From Hyphochytrium catenoides (taxonomy: Eukaryota; Sar; Hyphochytriomycetes; Hyphochytriales; Hyphochytriaceae): a stretch of 32,541 nt of DNA. Below are positions 1 to 10,593 of this stretch, piece after piece. The DNA lies in assembly GCA_900088475.1 (NCBI GenBank), contig FLMG01002157.1, positions 557 to 33,097 on the forward strand, in the 5' to 3' direction. The notes below the pieces were generated by a model. The model was not told the origin of the DNA. It saw nothing but the letters and a program-made list of their open reading frames with translations, and ran no database searches. Position 1 is the first letter of the stretch. The number at the start of each line of letters is the position of its first letter. A program made the position numbers and the translations under genes.

Positions 1-49
1 GAGAGAGAGAGAGAGCGAGCGAGAGAGAGAGAGAAAGAGAGAGAAAGAG

Positions 50-82
<33 letters not shown>

Positions 83-112
83 GAGAGAGGGAGAGAGAGA
101 GAAAGAGAGCGA
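1..112. repeat. GA-rich microsatellite at the left edge
   Basis: The first 112 bases are almost pure GA/GAAA purine repeat and run off the window edge. Further GA tracts follow at about 270-340 and 716-768. Arg/Glu-rich open frames over these tracts are repeat artefacts. Confidence 0.95.
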
Positions 113-713
113 GGCGACGTCCAAGAGGAGAGGAGAGGAGAGGGAAGGGAAGATGAAAGATACGGGCCGGAAGTGAGCGAAGGCTGCTTGCTGTCAACGA
201 GAGAAACGCGAGCAGCAGAAGAAAGGAGAGAGAGGGAAGAAAGAAGACAGAGAGGGAAGGGACAAGACAGACAGACAGACAGACAGAGAGAGAAGAGAGA
301 AGGGGGAGCGGGGAAGAGAGAGAGAGAGAGAGAGAGAGAAAGGAGCGAAGAGAGGAGAGGCATTAGGGAAGAGAGAGAGAGACAGAAAGACCATCCATAG
401 ATTGTCGTATAAGAAGCAATAACCCTTGCTTTCTCTCCCCTCCTCCTATTAGCTCCCAGGTCTGGCCAAAGATAGTTACATAACTGATCTCGAGAATAGG
501 CCTCATCTTAAATGACGTCCATAGACCGCTCAGAAGCACTAACATAATACGCTGGCAGTACTAACTCATACCAAACTCTCTTGCTACGTAACCCCAAATA
601 TTCTCGTTCTTGTTCGGAGTTCATCATGATGATGGACAGGAGATACTTAGTTGCCTGCGCTGGTTCAGCATAGAGACTTTGAGGACGGGTAAGAAGATAA
701 AAGACAACGAAAC

Positions 714-770
<57 letters not shown>

Positions 771-904
771 CAGAGAGCTCATGGAAAAGAATAACATAAG
801 CAAAGCCTATCAACCGTCCATTTATCTATATGTCACCTCGCACATGTAGGAGAGCCGGGCAAGTTCCTTTAGTTTATTTCTTTTATAAAAAGAATACGCT
901 TCAG
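113..904. other. Stretch without an assigned gene
   Basis: Purine-rich low-complexity DNA alternates with ordinary sequence. A short open stretch at 592-687 (+) ends in a plausible donor (GTAAGA at about 688) and could be an exon preceding the candidate terminal exon at 905-1120, but nothing in it is recognisable. No RNA gene was seen. Confidence 0.4.
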
Positions 905-920
905 ATCTTGAAGCGTATTC
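892..920. repeat. Perfect 12-bp inverted repeat (hairpin)
   Basis: GAATACGCTTCA at 892-903 is followed by the 5-base spacer GATCT and its exact reverse complement TGAAGCGTATTC at 909-920. It lies at the start of a possible exon on the + strand. Confidence 0.9.
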
Positions 921-1120
921 CTCTTGAGCAGTTGGACCCTTCTCTTGCTTGCCTTGCGGCGTTTGAAGTTGATGATGATGACATTGTGGTCGACGATTCA
1001 CCTCCCCCTCCTCCTCATTATACCCTTATTATCACTGAGGAGATCAATTATGACTCTTCCTTTACTGATGATGAGTGTGGAGGAGATCAGGTTGAGGAGG
1101 AAGAGACCAAGGCGTTATAG
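905..1120 (+). CDS. Possible C-terminal exon of an unrecognised acidic protein
   Basis: After a TTCAG acceptor an open frame runs 71 codons to TAG at 1118-1120. The translation is strongly acidic, with a DDDD run, a five-proline stretch and an EEEE-type end (VEEEETKAL). If real, it is the 3' end of a + strand gene converging on the FAAH gene, whose stop lies about 280 bases further on. No domain is recognised, the upstream exons are not resolved, and low-complexity composition can imitate coding sequence. Confidence 0.3.
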   Translation: MLKRIPLEQLDPSLACLAAFEVDDDDIVVDDSPPPPPHYTLIITEEINYDSSFTDDECGGDQVEEEETKAL

Positions 1121-1400
1121 CTTTCCTTGGTTCTTTTCTTTCTTCCTCATTTTCTTCTTCTTCTTCTCCTTCCTCCTTTTCTTCTTCTTCTTTCTTGATC
1201 TAATACAGAAAAAAAATAAAAAGCAGAAGGCGCGGCGTCCAATTCTTGGAAGGGGAAAAGAGTATTAGGAAGTCAAGAGAAGACGCCTGTTCAAGCATCG
1301 AGGTATCTTGACTTATTACTAGCTGCCTCTTGAGCCGATAGAGTCTGGCTGGAGAGGAGTGAGGGATCATCGCCTTGTCTAATTTTTCCTAACGATGTTT

Positions 1401-4400
1401 TTACGCTTTGAGGGCAAGGCTGGACCTGGGGTGCTTCTTTGAGAAGCCAATGACTCCTTCTAGCTCCCTCATGAGGCGTAGACAGAGCTCATCGCGCCAG
1501 GGACGCGTGACAATCTGCGCAGCAACAGGAAGTCCTGCGGCACCTTCCATCGCTCTGTTGGCCTCCGCCGTAAGTTTGTCCTGGTACTGGCATTCATAGC
1601 TTTATTCAGAGAGAGAGAGAGGAGGACGAAATTGTCAAGGTATGGCTACCATAAAGAGCAGTTTAGGGAATGGGAATCCCTAGAACGAGAGCAAAGCTTG
1701 AAGGGGAGAGAAGGAGAGAGAGAGAGTGAGACGGAGGGAGCCTTACGTGCACTCATCCTCCTTGACCACTGTAACTGGGATGACTCCTGCCGGAAGGTCG
1801 AAGAGATTAAACGCCATTAGATAAGTTAGGCTTGGCGTCAGCACTTCAAAGGCTCGATGCTTGGGAGCTGGTAAAGGATAAGCCTAGCAAAGGGCAAACG
1901 AAGGTTAGCCGTTCGGAGCCAGCAGTGGCGCGGAGGAAGGGCCAAAAGACTAGATAAGCGAACCCTAGGACTTTATGTGGCAGGAGGAATAACAGAGTCC
2001 AAGGAAAGAGGAGCTGGACCTCTGGGAACTGCAGAGGATAGAGCAAGAGCAGACTAGGGTGCATTAGCCGCAGCAAGAGATAAAGCATGCATTCTACTAG
2101 CCCACCGGCCGCGCGATCAGGTAAATGGATTAGCTGCAAGTGTCAGGAGGGAAGAGAAGGCACACACAGTCCACGGGAAAGATATAGATGCCACACCAGC
2201 ACGGCGCAAAACCGAACGAAGGAGGCAAACGGAGATGTACATGACCTACCGGACAGATAACAGCGTCAACATTTAGCTCGTCGAGGCGGTCCAAGAACTT
2301 TTGTTTAAGGTTGACTCTGTGCCTATTATAGTTCAGCAGGGAATAGGCGGATTTCGCACTTGTGTGGGAGAGCAGCCAGGACAGACGGACCTTGCCTAGC
2401 GAGTCAGGGATGAGAGATGTTAGAGGTAACGTTGACACGTAAATGCCCAGTGGATCAGCGCAAGCCTACGCAAAAAGGGAAGCGTCCCCAATCGAAAGCT
2501 ATTGCTCAAGGCTGGCGACGAACATCAAGATGGCAGAAGGTGAAGCATTTCTAAAGTTCAAAAGGGACATCGCAAGGGACTTGTGATCCCACTTCCATGG
2601 TGCCCAAGGTAGAGAAAGCAGAAAATTTCAAAGCTGCATCTACTGACAAATCAGAATTAATGGAACTAAGACTAACGTGTGCCCGCATGAGCAGGTCAGT
2701 TGAAGCATTAGGGCCATGAGCGCGCCACTACCGTCAGGTGGCGGGAGAGCATGAGACATCATGAGAGACAGCCAGAGGGAACGACTGAGATAGAGAGAGA
2801 GAAGGAGAGAGAGCCAGAGAAAACGACTGAGGTAGAGAGAGAAAGAGAAAGGACGCACCAAAGAGGGAGAACAAGTGGGTGAGCGCCCATCGCACAACTG
2901 AAGGAAGATTGGCGCTGGCAACGATCAGTTTATATTGTGGAATGACCTCCTCTCCCTCAAGAGCCTCCATGAGCCCTTTACCGCCATCTGCTGCCATTAT
3001 TCCGTAGTAACAGCGAGCAACCTCCCATCCGTCCACCAGGGAAGGCACGTGAACGACCTCATGTCCAAGAGATTCAGCTGCTTTGACAGTCTCTTTCACT
3101 GAGAAGCAAAAGGAGGAATAGGTTCAATAAGATTGTTCCGAAAGGCGAAACAAGGTGAGAAGCGTTGCTACAACGGGACAATCGTCAGTAAAGGCTTAGC
3201 ATGCGGAATTACGGAGAAAGAAGGACCAGTCGTCCAAAGCGGAAGGCTGCGATGGGCCCCGTGCCTGATGCTACTCAAAACAATGTCTACCTGCTCGAAC
3301 TGAGGTTTTGGATGCAGGGAACCAGCCATCGTCATAATGGTAAGCAATCCGTAGCTTTCTCGTAGACGAAATCTCCTGCTGGTCGAAAGCTAAAGGAGGG
3401 ATGGTCGAGTCTTCTCGATGGGCAGTGGAAGAGATGAGGACCCTCATTGCCAACACGCAGTCATCCACAGTCCTTAATATACAGAAGACAGAGTGGGAAG
3501 AAGAAGTTAGAGGTAAGGATAAGAAAGAGCGACAAGAAATGAAGCGATCAATGGGCACGGAGCCACCCAGTCGTACCTGGCGATGGGACCCGCCGTCGGG
3601 AGAATCAGTTTCTGACCTGTGCCTTCCCTACTGGGAGCTGCGAGGCCCTTTGAGGTGACTCTTAGCGGCGTGGGCTTGAACCCAACAACCCCACAGAAAG
3701 AGGCAGGTATTCTGATACTCCCACCGATATCAGTGCCGATAGCAAGTGGGACACCTCCGCCTGCAACGACCGCAGCGTCTCCTCCACTGCTCCCGCCACA
3801 GGTACGGGAGAGGTCCCAGGGGAGAGAAGAGACACCCCAGAGATGACTAGCGGTCTCTGCGGTGAGGAGAAGCTGCGGGGCCGTTCCTTTGGAGAGAGGA
3901 ATAGCTCCCTCGTCCTTCAAAAGACGTACCAAGAGTCCATCCTCTTCTGCAGGCTCCAGCGCCCGACATGCCATTCCCATTGTGGCGTCAGTGCCTGCGA
4001 CAATGGCTTGATCCTAAAGTGGTGCATGAGAATGAGAAAGGAAGTGGATGCGGAAGGGCGGCGAGTGAGCGAGTGGGCCCCCGCAGACGGGAAGGTAAAA
4101 TAAAGACGGGTCAAAGCCCACGACAGGATGGAGCAATCCCCAAGGCCAGACTGACAGACGAAAGGGCGCCAGGGATTCTTGCCTATGCGAAGGATAGAGT
4201 ATAGAATCGGTGGAGCTGACGTTGGAGAACAGCGACGATGCGAAATGAAGGATGATCCGGGCTATCATACCTTGACTGAGATAGGTACTCCCTCTAGTAG
4301 TCCTGTCCCACTTCGCCCCTGTTTCTTCTGTTCGTCCTTTTGCTTTGCTGCTTCCAATGCACTGTCAAACATCTCCTCGCTAACGCAGTTAAACTGCTCG

Positions 4401-5146
4401 GCGCATTTGTGGACAGACAGAGAGAGCGCAGAAACGACTCTCTCCGCCGTTAGTTCTCCGGACTTGATTTTCTTAGTGATATCCGCTGCTGAGAGGTGAC
4501 TAAGCATCTCCTGCTCTTCCCTGCTGATAGACTCATGGAGATGCTCTCTCGCCCATTGAGCCTGAACACAAAGAGAGTCTGAGTAACGACATTCATGAAA
4601 GGAGAAGGGCCAGGCTCCAGAAAAGGGCAATCAGCCTCATAAGAGAATGGCAGGTGTCAGAAGGCAAAAGGAGAGATCAAGTATGCCAAAAGCTTATAGA
4701 CAGAACCAAGAGACTGAGGAGAGAGAGAGAACGCTAAACCAAAGAGAAGGCAAGCACGCAAAGTAGGGAGAGGAAGATGATAAGAATGGCATGGAAGGCA
4801 ACGCCGATGTAAGCCTGGCGATGTACTCTGATACTTTCACTAGAGTTAGGCCATGAGAAGAACCAGATGTAGAAAAGATGCCACCATTAAAATCAGGTAG
4901 CATTAGAGGCCAACGAGCTCCTAAAAGGCCACTTACCCATGCCTCTCTCTTCGTATCCCTTTCTTGTCTTTTCCTCCTTACTCTTTCTCTCATCAGCGCC
5001 CTACGTTCGCGATGGCCCAAGGCTCTCCATGCCTGGACTGCAAGGACTCCTCCCACCACCCCACTGGCAATCAAGGGGAGATAGAGGGAGGCGGTCGAGT
5101 AAGAAGAAGAGGAGAGAGACTCAGAGTAGGCGAGGATGGAACTCAT
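1401..5146 (-). CDS. FAAH: Fatty-acid amide hydrolase, FAAH1 type (amidase signature family)
   Basis: This serine hydrolase should cleave N-acylethanolamines and other fatty-acid amides at internal membranes. The exons are 5146-4937, 4561-4271, 4013-3577, 3472-3291, 3098-2859, 2395-2250, 1859-1747 and 1599-1401. They join in phase with GT-AG introns and give 605 residues, close to animal FAAH1 (about 580). Residues 21-40 form one N-terminal membrane helix, as in FAAH1. The Ser-Ser-Lys machinery is complete: Lys167 ends GVPISVK, Ser242 lies in GGSSGG and Ser266 in TDIGGSIRIP; the 24-residue Ser-Ser spacing equals that of FAAH. The C-terminal FAAH marks LFDLPAGVIPVT and RPWRDELCLRLMRELE are present. 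ATG 5146 was chosen because it precedes the helix; the open frame continues upstream without another ATG being needed. A CT-repeat (sense strand) fills part of intron 5. The family call is firm; substrate range is inference. Confidence 0.94.
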
Positions 5147-6315
5147 CCTATTCAGAACTCTGAGATTCTGCGTTGCTAATCCTTTAGAGTTCCTCTTTGC
5201 CTGCACCTCACAGCTACGTCAGACGCACTTCACCGCCTTGGTCTCCTTTCGCTCTGACTGAGCGTCTATTCTCCTGTACCTGAGCCTATCAGTACTCTTG
5301 GTCGCAATGACTCCAAGATTACCTCTGGCATCAGAAATCTCTGGAAGGTATCTGTCTGCAGACGTCTGAAGCTGATCTGCAGACCTTCATCAACAAATTA
5401 ACACAGCGTCATTCTGTCTCTCACTCTATGCCATCATGATTGTGTGACTGCAATCCTCTGTCTCACCCTATTAGTAACCTTAGTTCCAGGCCTTGTCATC
5501 TAGGGGTACTCTGTCTCATCTACCCAAGTTTCACTCTGCCTAAGTCTTGATAAGTCAGTCAGCGGCCTCTGATTGGCTAACTTAGTAGCTCTTCAAGTCC
5601 ATCCGCCAATCCAAACATTGGAAGACACACTCATCTGTATGAATAACATGGACGAACGAACACTTGCCACCGAAAAGACGTGATGCTCTGTCACTGAAGC
5701 TCTGATGCCTCGTGAGCTGTTGAGCTCTAGGAAAGATGGCAGAGTGCGATAGAGATGATCGAGGCTTCGCCATTGGCCATCGCCGCGGAGCATTGCCTAT
5801 AGAGCTAGCTGCAAGGTCTTCCGGGCCATGCAACCGATTAAAGCTGCCAAGAGGTCTTACGAGAGCAGGTGACGATGATGGTGGAGGAAAGTAACGGACG
5901 TCTTCGACAAAGAGCGGCAGGTCTCAAAGGCAGAAGTGTTGGCGTTACGGTTTGCTTTGCACTTACGTCACTGCCTTTGTGTCGACTCATTGAGTTCAAG
6001 AGTCACCTTATCCTCAAGAGTCACTGATTAAGAGTCACTCTCTCATTGAACAGTCACTATCTTTTCTCATCCTATCATTACAACAGACTTTGTCCTTCTC
6101 CATACATTTCTTTAGTACTATTGTACTTGCTTTCCTTCTTCCTCTGTTCTGTAGGATCTATCATAACTCATTCAGTAAAGCTTTCTCTCACCAAGACACA
6201 AGTGCACCTTAGCTAAGACTCTCGCTCACACTGAGCATCCTCTGCGCGTTCACCACTCCGCTGTCAAGAAGAAGGCGATAGAGATGGACTACCTAGCAAA
6301 AGTTTATTGATTTGT
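5147..6315. other. Spacer between the FAAH start and the PAP2_C gene stop
   Basis: About 1.2 kb with no exon I can support. It should carry the FAAH promoter on its left side and the 3' flank of the next - strand gene on its right. An 83-codon open frame at 5582-5833 (-) has no recognisable domain or splice context. Short direct repeats lie near 6000. Confidence 0.6.
5998..6057. repeat. Four short direct repeats, AAGAGTCAC type
   Basis: AAGAGTCAC occurs exactly at 5998-6006, 6016-6024 and 6030-6038, with a one-base variant (AACAGTCAC) at 6049-6057. Start-to-start spacings are 18, 14 and 19 bases. It may be a cluster of factor-binding sites or a decayed tandem repeat; the function is unknown. 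Confidence 0.7.
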
Positions 6316-9300
6316 CTAATCTATCTTATCATCTATGTCTCCAGAGTGGCACATTGCCAGCCTATAAGCCTTATAGTCAACATAGTTCACATCGTCGTGC
6401 TCGAGCCACTGTAATACTGACCACATCCTCTCCCTCTCTCCTCGCTCTTGCCCATAGAATGGTAGCGCTCGGTGGTACATAATCCAGCACGTCGACGTGA
6501 TATAAATAGCAAGGAAAACATCTATAGAATAGTGCAACCGGGTCCCGATAATAGCAAAAACACCGCAGGCGGAGCCTGCACGGATGCGACCACGAAGAGA
6601 ATGGAGGGGGAAAGAGAGTCAGAGAGAGAAAGTCAGCATTTGGACAGTAAGGCACGACGACAGAATACAAGGTGGTGACCAAAAGACAAGACTGAGACAT
6701 AGATAGCCTTTTGCTGACACAGACTGTCAAAGGAGGAGAGCGAGGCAGGGTCAGGAAAGATGGGTAAGGCAACGAATAGAGTCAGGCCAACTAGCGAACA
6801 TTGTTGAAGACGACCTTGGTATGAGCAGACGCTGTGGTGATTACCTAAGTAGACGACATATCTCAAGTAGTAGACAATGGGCAAAGCCCGTGTGAAAGGA
6901 GTACTCAGCTGCTCCTTCCGGCAATACTAGGGACATTGGAAAGTGATGAGCGGAGCAGGCTTCAGAGATGAAAGAGACCAAGGGATATAAGGCGAAGCAT
7001 TTGAAGCGAGACAAAATAACTGATGGGACAAGGCAAGAGGGTGAAGAATAAAACCCGAAAACGATAGGACTGGACCCTTTCAGCCAAGAGCAATATAAAA
7101 GGCACGAAGAGACCACAAGCGCCGACTACGAGACAGCCAAAGGGAGAAAGTCATAACTCACAGTGTGAAGCACTGCACAGCAGAGCACGAGGAAGACCGT
7201 GTGGCCACTGAAGACCATGTCTCCGCACGTGATGTGCACTGCAGGGTTCAGCATCACCTTAAGAGCGCGGTAGAAGGCACTGAAATAGAAACGTGAAGGT
7301 TTAGGTGACAGTGTTGCTTGCGCACGATAAGATTTGGAGCAACCGCACCCAGTGTTCTCCATTCCGCACTGCCCATTCTAAAGCCAGTTGGTTTTCCCGA
7401 CATTTCTACTCTTCAATCTAGGACTAAGCTTGCTACCCGCTACTCTGCTTTCGCGTCGCAATCACTAGCTCGTTACTCACGCTGGGAAGATCGGCCGAGA
7501 TTTGTATGCCCCGGTGGCTGGATTATTGAACTGGGTATAGCACCGGGGAGATGCATCAGGAAGAGACGTCATGGCTACAGTCATGGCCCTCAGGAGGTTT
7601 ACAAAGCCGAAGATTGCCGTCACCCGCCGAATGATAAGGAGTCGCTGATAGGAACAGAGGGAGACATAGACGCCAAAGGGAAGAGGAAGTTGATGAACCT
7701 TGGAGCTAGCAAAAGAAGAGATAGAGATCGAAAGATAGTCAAGGGAGGTACGCCGTTGATGGCAACGTGCCATTACCCCCTAGGAAGAACCCAGGAGGGA
7801 AGGCTAAGCTAAGCGGGATAGGGAAGTTGCCTAGGAGAGAAGACTCATAGACGATGTCGAAGGGAACGCTCTTTCTACCTTTGGATGCAACAAAGAGAAA
7901 AGCACCATGGTGATGCCCACATTGCCTATGAACCAGTCTGGAAGCCAATACCAATCGGATGGAGTGGGCGGGGAGGACAAATACATGGCGCCGACCCAGT
8001 CAAGAAAGTCGTGTCCAATGTCTGGCAGAGTACGCAGTTCTAGCTGCTTCCCGTCCAAATCTAGGAGAATGATGTTAGGCGTTCGCCAACTGAGGAACGG
8101 TTAAGAAGGGAGAGAGAGCAAGAGAGAGAGGTAGGGAAGGAGAGTTAGTGATTGCAGCAGACTGCGGGACAATACAAGGGAATGCTTAAGAGATCGAGCG
8201 CCTGGCCTTCAACGTACTTCCAATTAGAGGGAGACATCAGGCACAAGGCAGCAAAGGACAATAGTTAATAGGTGGAGGCAATACAACCCAGACATGGCCA
8301 AGACCTACGATGTCAGACATTGGGAATCAAAGGGAAGACAGAGGAGTAAACGACTGGCCAAAGTCTAAAATGTATATCGAGATAGATACAGAGATACGGC
8401 CGAAGATTAAAACTAGAGCTTCATCGCAGAGACATATAACTGCCAACACGAACTCTTTTGACGGTTGCGGAAAGAAGAAAGTACCCTGCAATGACCGCGG
8501 CGAGAGTGTTCAAGTAGGATGCCACAGCAAAGAATGCAACGGCCGCAGCCAAGCGACTGAGATAAGCAGTGGATAGCATCTGCTCTACAAAGCCTTCTCG
8601 GTCTACGGATGGAAAGTGTAAGAGAAATAGAAGGGGCATAGGGCCAACACAGGGAGCAAGAAGACGATTTTAAAGATTCCAACAACGAACGATCATCCAT
8701 AAGGAGGACGGCAGACAGGAGGACTGACCCGAGAGACGGACGGAAATACAAGGACGAAAGAGATATTCCCAGCAGGAAATGAGGCGTCTGGGAAGGGAAA
8801 GGAGAAGGGTTGCCGTACTAGCTCTGAAGACTATCATTTCCTTCACGGACGCTTGGTCAAACTTCATTCCCAAGTTACGCTGGGCAGATACAGCCAATTC
8901 CCTTGCCTCGAATGCTTTCCGTTTGGCACTCTCCACCTGACAACGAGGAACGTATAGGGGAAACAAGCCCAGAGGTTGAGAGTTAAGAAGCCAGAAAAAC
9001 ATGGGAAGTTGATCGCAGGAGGACGAACAAATGCGAGAGAAAGGGACCGAATGCAAAAGAAGAAGAAAGGTAAGAGGGAAGAGAGGCGAGGAAGAAGACC
9101 AAGAAAAGGGAGGGGAAAGGAAAATCTCGGGATATAGCTAAGAGGATGTGAGTCTCTAGACAAGGCTGCTGCCAGAGAGGCCAAGGAGCATGAGCAAGTC
9201 AGAACACCAGGACATCGATCAAAAGCCGCGAGGTTGGATGACCTACCGCCTTTATCATTTGCCTCTGACTCTCTAGACTCTTCTCCTTGATTCTGTTCCA

Positions 9301-9507
9301 AGTCTGCTTGAAGAAAACCGCGATGATCAGCTGGAGCGCATAGCCCCCCACTAAGAACCCCGTGACCAGAATCAGGAGAGAGCCAGAAGGATCTAGAGCA
9401 CTAGCTTCTTTCACACGGCCAGAGAACTGCCGGTACAGCCACGGGACAGTGGAGTTGAGCCATCTTTCTAGCTCAGTTTCACTTGATTTGTGATATGGAG
9501 AGTCCAT
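6316..9507 (-). CDS. PAP2_C-family ceramide phosphotransferase, sphingomyelin/IPC synthase-like
   Basis: The likely role is transfer of a phospho-head group from a phospholipid to ceramide, releasing diacylglycerol, in Golgi or plasma membrane. Exons: 9507-9247, 8936-8819, 8602-8485, 8089-7879, 7644-7481, 7279-7162, 6908-6845 and 6575-6316, all GT-AG and in phase, giving 437 residues. Family marks in order are LRAMTVAMTSLPDASPRC, then CGDMVFSGHT with His317, then LHYSIDVFLAIYITS with His366 and Asp370; these match the His/His/Asp triad of sphingomyelin synthases. Hydrophobic segments lie near residues 43-65 and 130-155 and through the catalytic half. The first 130 residues, with one early helix and a charged stretch, look like an addition before the usual core. 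The head group (choline, inositol or ethanolamine) cannot be read from sequence. A PDCT-type enzyme acting on diacylglycerol is a possible alternative within PAP2_C. Confidence 0.86.
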
Positions 9508-10593
9508 TATGAATGACAGGGAGCCGTTCGAGGCAGACCGACAAAAGTGTAGAAGAGAGGATGAAAGCAGAGAAGAACAAGTAGCAAGATAGAGTGTCGT
9601 GGCAGTTTGCCGAGTTTGCCAGAGTCAGCTAAGCGAAACCGGTCTGCGAGAGATGCAGAAGTGGCTAGAAGAGCACGCGAGATCAGGGACTAGACCGAAC
9701 CACAGCCCTTTAACTTTGCTAAACGGACAGCGCCTAGAAGAGAAGAGAAGTGCTCTTCAGCAAGAAAAAATGTCTTGGCGGCCGGCATAAGCCTAGACTC
9801 TCCTCCCCGTCTTGTTCTCAACTTCTGTTAACTGCCTTCACATCGGACGCTGATTGTGCTGAAAGTCTTTGTCTCAGAGGAAAGGAAGGCTAACAGGAAG
9901 ACTTGAAGATGGCCATGGCAAGAAAGACGAGAAGAGAGAGCGAGAGAGCGGAGTGAAGGGCACGAGAGAGAAAGAGAGACACGCAACATAGGACGAGTAG
10001 AGGAGATCTGATGCTGCCTCCGATGTGTCCTTTCCAATCTGCAGCATCAAACGCCATACGAGACAACCTCACCCTAGCCATATTCTGAATGTAACTCTTA
10101 TCGTTTTGAATGAGAAGTGTATATTACATTGAAACCTTGTCGGAGGACAGCTTACTATTTCAGATATCTCGGAGAAGGGGTTCTTGCAGAAATTGATCCA
10201 GTACCCACATCCTCCTTTCTTCTCTCTCTCTCTCTCTCTCTCTCTCCCTCTCTCTTTCTCTCTCTCTCTCTCTCTTTCCTCTCTCTCTCTCTCTCTTCTC
10301 TGTCCCTCTCTCTCTCTTTTCTTTCTCTGTCTCTCTCGCCCTCTCTGTCTCTCTCTCTTTTCTTGTGTCTTACGTCCTTTCCTTGTGGAGCAGTCTTCGA
10401 CTTGCAGTCATCTCTCTTTCCGTCGTCCTTCTTGTCCAGTATCTGTTGAGGCTACACATTGCAACCCAATAGAGCAATCCCCTGCCAGACAAAGAGCAGT
10501 CTCTGTCAACATCCGGTTGCTTTGGCAGTGGCGCTCATCTTGTTATTGTTTGACTGAGCGCAGTCGAGTGTTAGTCTTTCTGAAGCGGGAAAG
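9508..10593. promoter_or_regulatory. Divergent intergenic region between the PAP2_C gene and CHMP5
   Basis: The two flanking start codons point outward, so both promoters should lie in these 1.1 kb. No TATA-like box or known site stands out. The half next to CHMP5 holds a long CT tract (about 10219-10360). Short open frames at 9599-9790 (+) and 10081-9890 (-) have no recognisable content; the second begins ATG-GCT-AG before GTGAGG and could be a leader exon of the - strand gene, but nothing confirms this. Confidence 0.5.
10219..10360. repeat. CT microsatellite upstream of CHMP5
   Basis: About 140 bases of nearly pure CT repeat with scattered TTT, GTC and CCC interruptions, ending about 230 bases before the CHMP5 start codon. 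Confidence 0.95.

Noticed and set aside
173-400. Arg/Glu-rich open frames at the left end
   Set aside because: They are translations of GA microsatellite and have no independent coding evidence.
5582-5833. 83-codon open frame containing IHTDECVFQ, faintly like a transposase
   Set aside because: A single short motif, with no flanking inverted repeats or target duplication and no second motif; not enough to call a mobile element.
10117-10449. Leu/Ser-rich open frame upstream of CHMP5
   Set aside because: It is the translation of a CT microsatellite.
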